Positions 13,847 through 15,494 of a stretch of DNA of 15,494 nt are shown piece by piece. The stretch comes from Mageeibacillus sp. UBA5436 (GTDB lineage Bacteria; Bacillota; Clostridia; Saccharofermentanales; DTU023). The notes under the pieces are model-generated. The model made no database searches and was not told where the DNA came from. It was given only the letters and a program-made list of their open reading frames with translations. The stretch is taken from the NCBI GenBank assembly GCA_002427545.1, contig DIRM01000011.1:5096-20589 (forward strand), in the 5' to 3' direction. The first letter of the stretch is position 1; each line of letters opens with the position of its first letter. The translations under genes and the position numbers were made by a program.

Positions 13847-15106
13847 TTAATCAATAGGCTGACTGAAATCAACGTATGGAGCTAATAACAGATAGAAGTT
13901 ATCGAGTTCTTTATCATCTTCTGTGATGTAATTACTCATAACAATATCACCAGCATTGTAATCGTCAGAAACTTTATCAACGGCTTTTTGTAATGCGGCA
14001 GTATCATTACGATCAGTGATTTTGCCTTCGCAGAAATCAATTGCGTAATCAACACCAGCTTCAACCATCAACATATTGACAGGAATACCCCAAGTAGACA
14101 TGCGATTTTCTTGTCCAGCTTCAGACAACTTCTCTTGAAGTGAAGTGAGCATATATTGAACATCACCCTCATGACCTTTTACATCAATGTTAAGAGCTGC
14201 AGGGTAGGCATGATATGGGCTTGGGCAACATTGTTGAGGATAAATCGCTCCACCTTGAAGAACTTCACGAATTAGAGGCTCTTGAAGACCACAGTTTGTT
14301 GAGAAGAAGGCCGTATCAGGACCGTATTCTTCAATTTTCTTTTTAACATCTTCAACAATAAATTGCTGTGCACCTGACATACCAGAATCGCCGGTTGGAT
14401 CTGGTGCTTCAACATCAATAAATTCAATACCAAGTTCTTCACATGTGTCAATCATTATCTGACGACGAGCAGCGATTGTGGTATATCCTAAGTGACGTGG
14501 GAATGAATAGTGTAAGAGGCGAGTAGCACCCATTTCTTGAGCTTTTTCAGGAATTGTTCTACCCATAGAGAGCTCGTCAACTAACAGACAAATGTCAGAT
14601 TTTTCTGCCATTACTTCTGGATCTTCTGCGACAACACCAGAAATAAAGAGCATATCTGGATTTGTTTCACGGACTTTGTCAATAGCTGCTGCTGCACCAG
14701 GGACAGCTTGAACAAAGATGATAGCCTTGACATCTTCGTCTGAAGCTAATTGCAGAACACCTTGGATAACTTGTTCAACTTCAGAAGAGAAATTATCTGG
14801 GTATGTAGCATGGATAATTTTATCTGAACCATATTTATCAACCATTTTTTGTGCGGCTTGATATTCTTCTTCACCTTGAGAAACTGTACCAGTATAAATT
14901 GCAATTTTATAATTATCTGACCCAGCTTCAGGGGATTCACTTTCTTCAGGACTTGCAGCGTTATTATCATCTTGCTTATCTTCTACTTCAGCTTTTGTTT
15001 GTTTTCCTTCTGTTGCTTCTGACTGATTTCCACTGCTACGGCAAGCGGTTGATGAAATAATCATCATTAAGGCCAGAATAAGCACAAGAATTCTCTTCTT
15101 CGTCAT
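13847..15106 (-). CDS. Lipoprotein substrate-binding component of ABC importer, probable DUF3798 family
   Basis: 419 residues. A lipoprotein signal (basic MTKKR, hydrophobic stretch, then SSTAC with C22 as the lipidated residue) anchors it to the outer face of the membrane. An acidic, low-complexity tether follows (about 23-66), then an alpha/beta domain starting NYKIAIYTGTVSQGEEEY, of the periplasmic-binding-protein type. From memory the sequence resembles DUF3798, an uncharacterised family; a BMP-type nucleoside-binding lipoprotein is the alternative. Several cysteines occur in the mature part, including a CC pair in PQQCCPSPYHAYP. GGAGGAG five bases before ATG fixes the start. It is the first gene of the importer operon, behind a leader with a terminator. 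Confidence 0.8.
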   Translation of the reverse strand: MTKKRILVLILALMMIISSTACRSSGNQSEATEGKQTKAEVEDKQDDNNAASPEESESPEAGSDNYKIAIYTGTVSQGEEEYQAAQKMVDKYGSDKIIHATYPDNFSSEVEQVIQGVLQLASDEDVKAIIFVQAVPGAAAAIDKVRETNPDMLFISGVVAEDPEVMAEKSDICLLVDELSMGRTIPEKAQEMGATRLLHYSFPRHLGYTTIAARRQIMIDTCEELGIEFIDVEAPDPTGDSGMSGAQQFIVEDVKKKIEEYGPDTAFFSTNCGLQEPLIREVLQGGAIYPQQCCPSPYHAYPAALNIDVKGHEGDVQYMLTSLQEKLSEAGQENRMSTWGIPVNMLMVEAGVDYAIDFCEGKITDRNDTAALQKAVDKVSDDYNAGDIVMSNYITEDDKELDNFYLLLAPYVDFSQPID

Positions 15107-15164
15107 TGTTTCTCCTCCATTTTACTTAGATCCAATTCTTAGACCTATAATAGTTTCGATACAC

Positions 15165-15193
15165 AAAAAAACGGTTTAGATAAGTAGACCGTT
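15165..15193 (-). terminator. Intrinsic terminator in the importer leader (attenuator candidate)
   Basis: On the minus strand AACGGT and ACCGTT (15193-15188 and 15175-15170) close a 12-base loop, and a run of seven T follows. It lies between the inferred promoter (start near 15272) and the lipoprotein ATG at 15106, so it would stop the operon transcript unless read through. Confidence 0.7.
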
Positions 15194-15240
15194 GCCAATA
15201 ATAATATTATTACTATTGTGATATCGAAAATTTTTCTGAT

Positions 15241-15261
15241 TAGCATTTAATAAATGCTAAT
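15241..15261. promoter_or_regulatory. Perfect palindrome, candidate operator
   Basis: Ten-base arms TTAGCATTTA and TAAATGCTAA around a single central base. It falls at about +11 to +31 of the inferred importer transcript, a usual place for a repressor site. It can also fold as an RNA stem of eight or nine pairs. I do not recognise the matching regulator. Confidence 0.55.
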
Positions 15262-15279
15262 TCACAAAAATGTAGATTA

Positions 15280-15309
15280 AGTATATTATTACATAAAATT
15301 GAATGTCAA
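15280..15309 (-). promoter_or_regulatory. Promoter of the ABC importer operon
   Basis: Minus strand TTGACA (15309-15304), an 18-base spacer and TATACT (15285-15280). Predicted start near 15272, giving a leader of about 166 bases before the lipoprotein gene. Confidence 0.7.
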
Positions 15310-15494
15310 GTTTAAAAAATATTATACAAAAATTACATAAAATTTTGGTGATTTTATAGAAATTGAATTTATGCATTCAAATATTGATGTTTCACTGATT
15401 GAATATCATATTATTTCAATATTTTCTGTATAAAAAATCTGATTTTATACAAATTAATGAATTATCTAAATATTTATAACTGAAAAAAACAAAA
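15310..15494. other. AT-rich non-coding stretch upstream of the importer promoter
   Basis: No coding region is visible. It holds an inverted repeat at 15427-15451 (TGTATAAAA and TTTTATACA, seven-base spacer) and, at 15332-15344, a second copy of ATTACATAAAATT, whose first copy (15288-15300) lies between the -35 and -10 boxes. These could be regulatory sites but base composition makes chance repeats likely. The next gene lies outside the window. Confidence 0.4.

Noticed and set aside
15241..15261. CIRCE heat-shock element (TTAGCACTC-N9-GAGTGCTAA)
   Set aside because: Only the outer TTAGCA and TGCTAA agree; the spacing and inner bases differ.
15107..15272. Purine riboswitch in the importer leader
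   Set aside because: The conserved core loops of the purine aptamer are not visible, although a nucleoside-type importer made this worth checking.
1..15494. CRISPR arrays, insertion sequences or phage genes
   Set aside because: No regularly spaced repeats, transposase motifs or terminal inverted repeats were seen; gene content is metabolic and transport.

Overview
The window is low-GC, AT-rich bacterial DNA with Gram-positive (Firmicutes, probably clostridial) habits: AGGAGG-type ribosome binding sites, a tRNA-sensing T-box leader, a Gram-positive type LexA/DinR box, CCA-encoded tRNA, and oxygen-sensitive pyruvate formate-lyase. A fermentative anaerobe fits best. I do not assign a genus.

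Left part (1-5430). A minus-strand operon encodes pyruvate formate-lyase (pflB) and, overlapping it by 14 bases, a protein whose first half is the PFL-activating radical SAM enzyme and whose second half is a complete Crp/Fnr-type sensor and helix-turn-helix. A near-palindromic Crp-type site lies about 41-45 bases upstream of the inferred pflB transcription start. The fused regulator may therefore control its own operon. Divergent from pflB is an NADP-type isocitrate dehydrogenase gene.

Middle (5421-9356). A Y-family DNA polymerase gene (dinB-like, minus strand, with a LexA-like box) is divergent from a gene of the tyrosine phenol-lyase/tryptophanase family. That lyase gene is preceded by a full T-box leader whose specifier triplet reads UAC (tyrosine). 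A leader of this kind turns a gene on when tyrosine is scarce, which is odd for a tyrosine-degrading enzyme. The protein also lacks several residues that I recall as conserved in the family. Next come the tmRNA gene ssrA (minus) and a tRNA-Thr(CGU) gene (plus), each with a terminator.

Right part (9430-15494). A four-gene minus-strand operon encodes an ABC importer: a lipoprotein binding component (probably the uncharacterised DUF3798 family), a double-domain sugar/nucleoside-type ATPase, and two membrane permeases. The genes overlap or are closely spaced. The second permease is unusually long and holds an internal repeat. The operon leader has a good promoter, a 21-base palindrome just after the inferred start, an intrinsic terminator ahead of the first gene, and long complementary arms around that terminator. 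This suggests conditional expression. The substrate is unknown.

Strongest leads: the PflA-Crp/Fnr fusion with its putative operator; the tyrosine T-box in front of a divergent lyase; and the attenuated, uncharacterised ABC importer.
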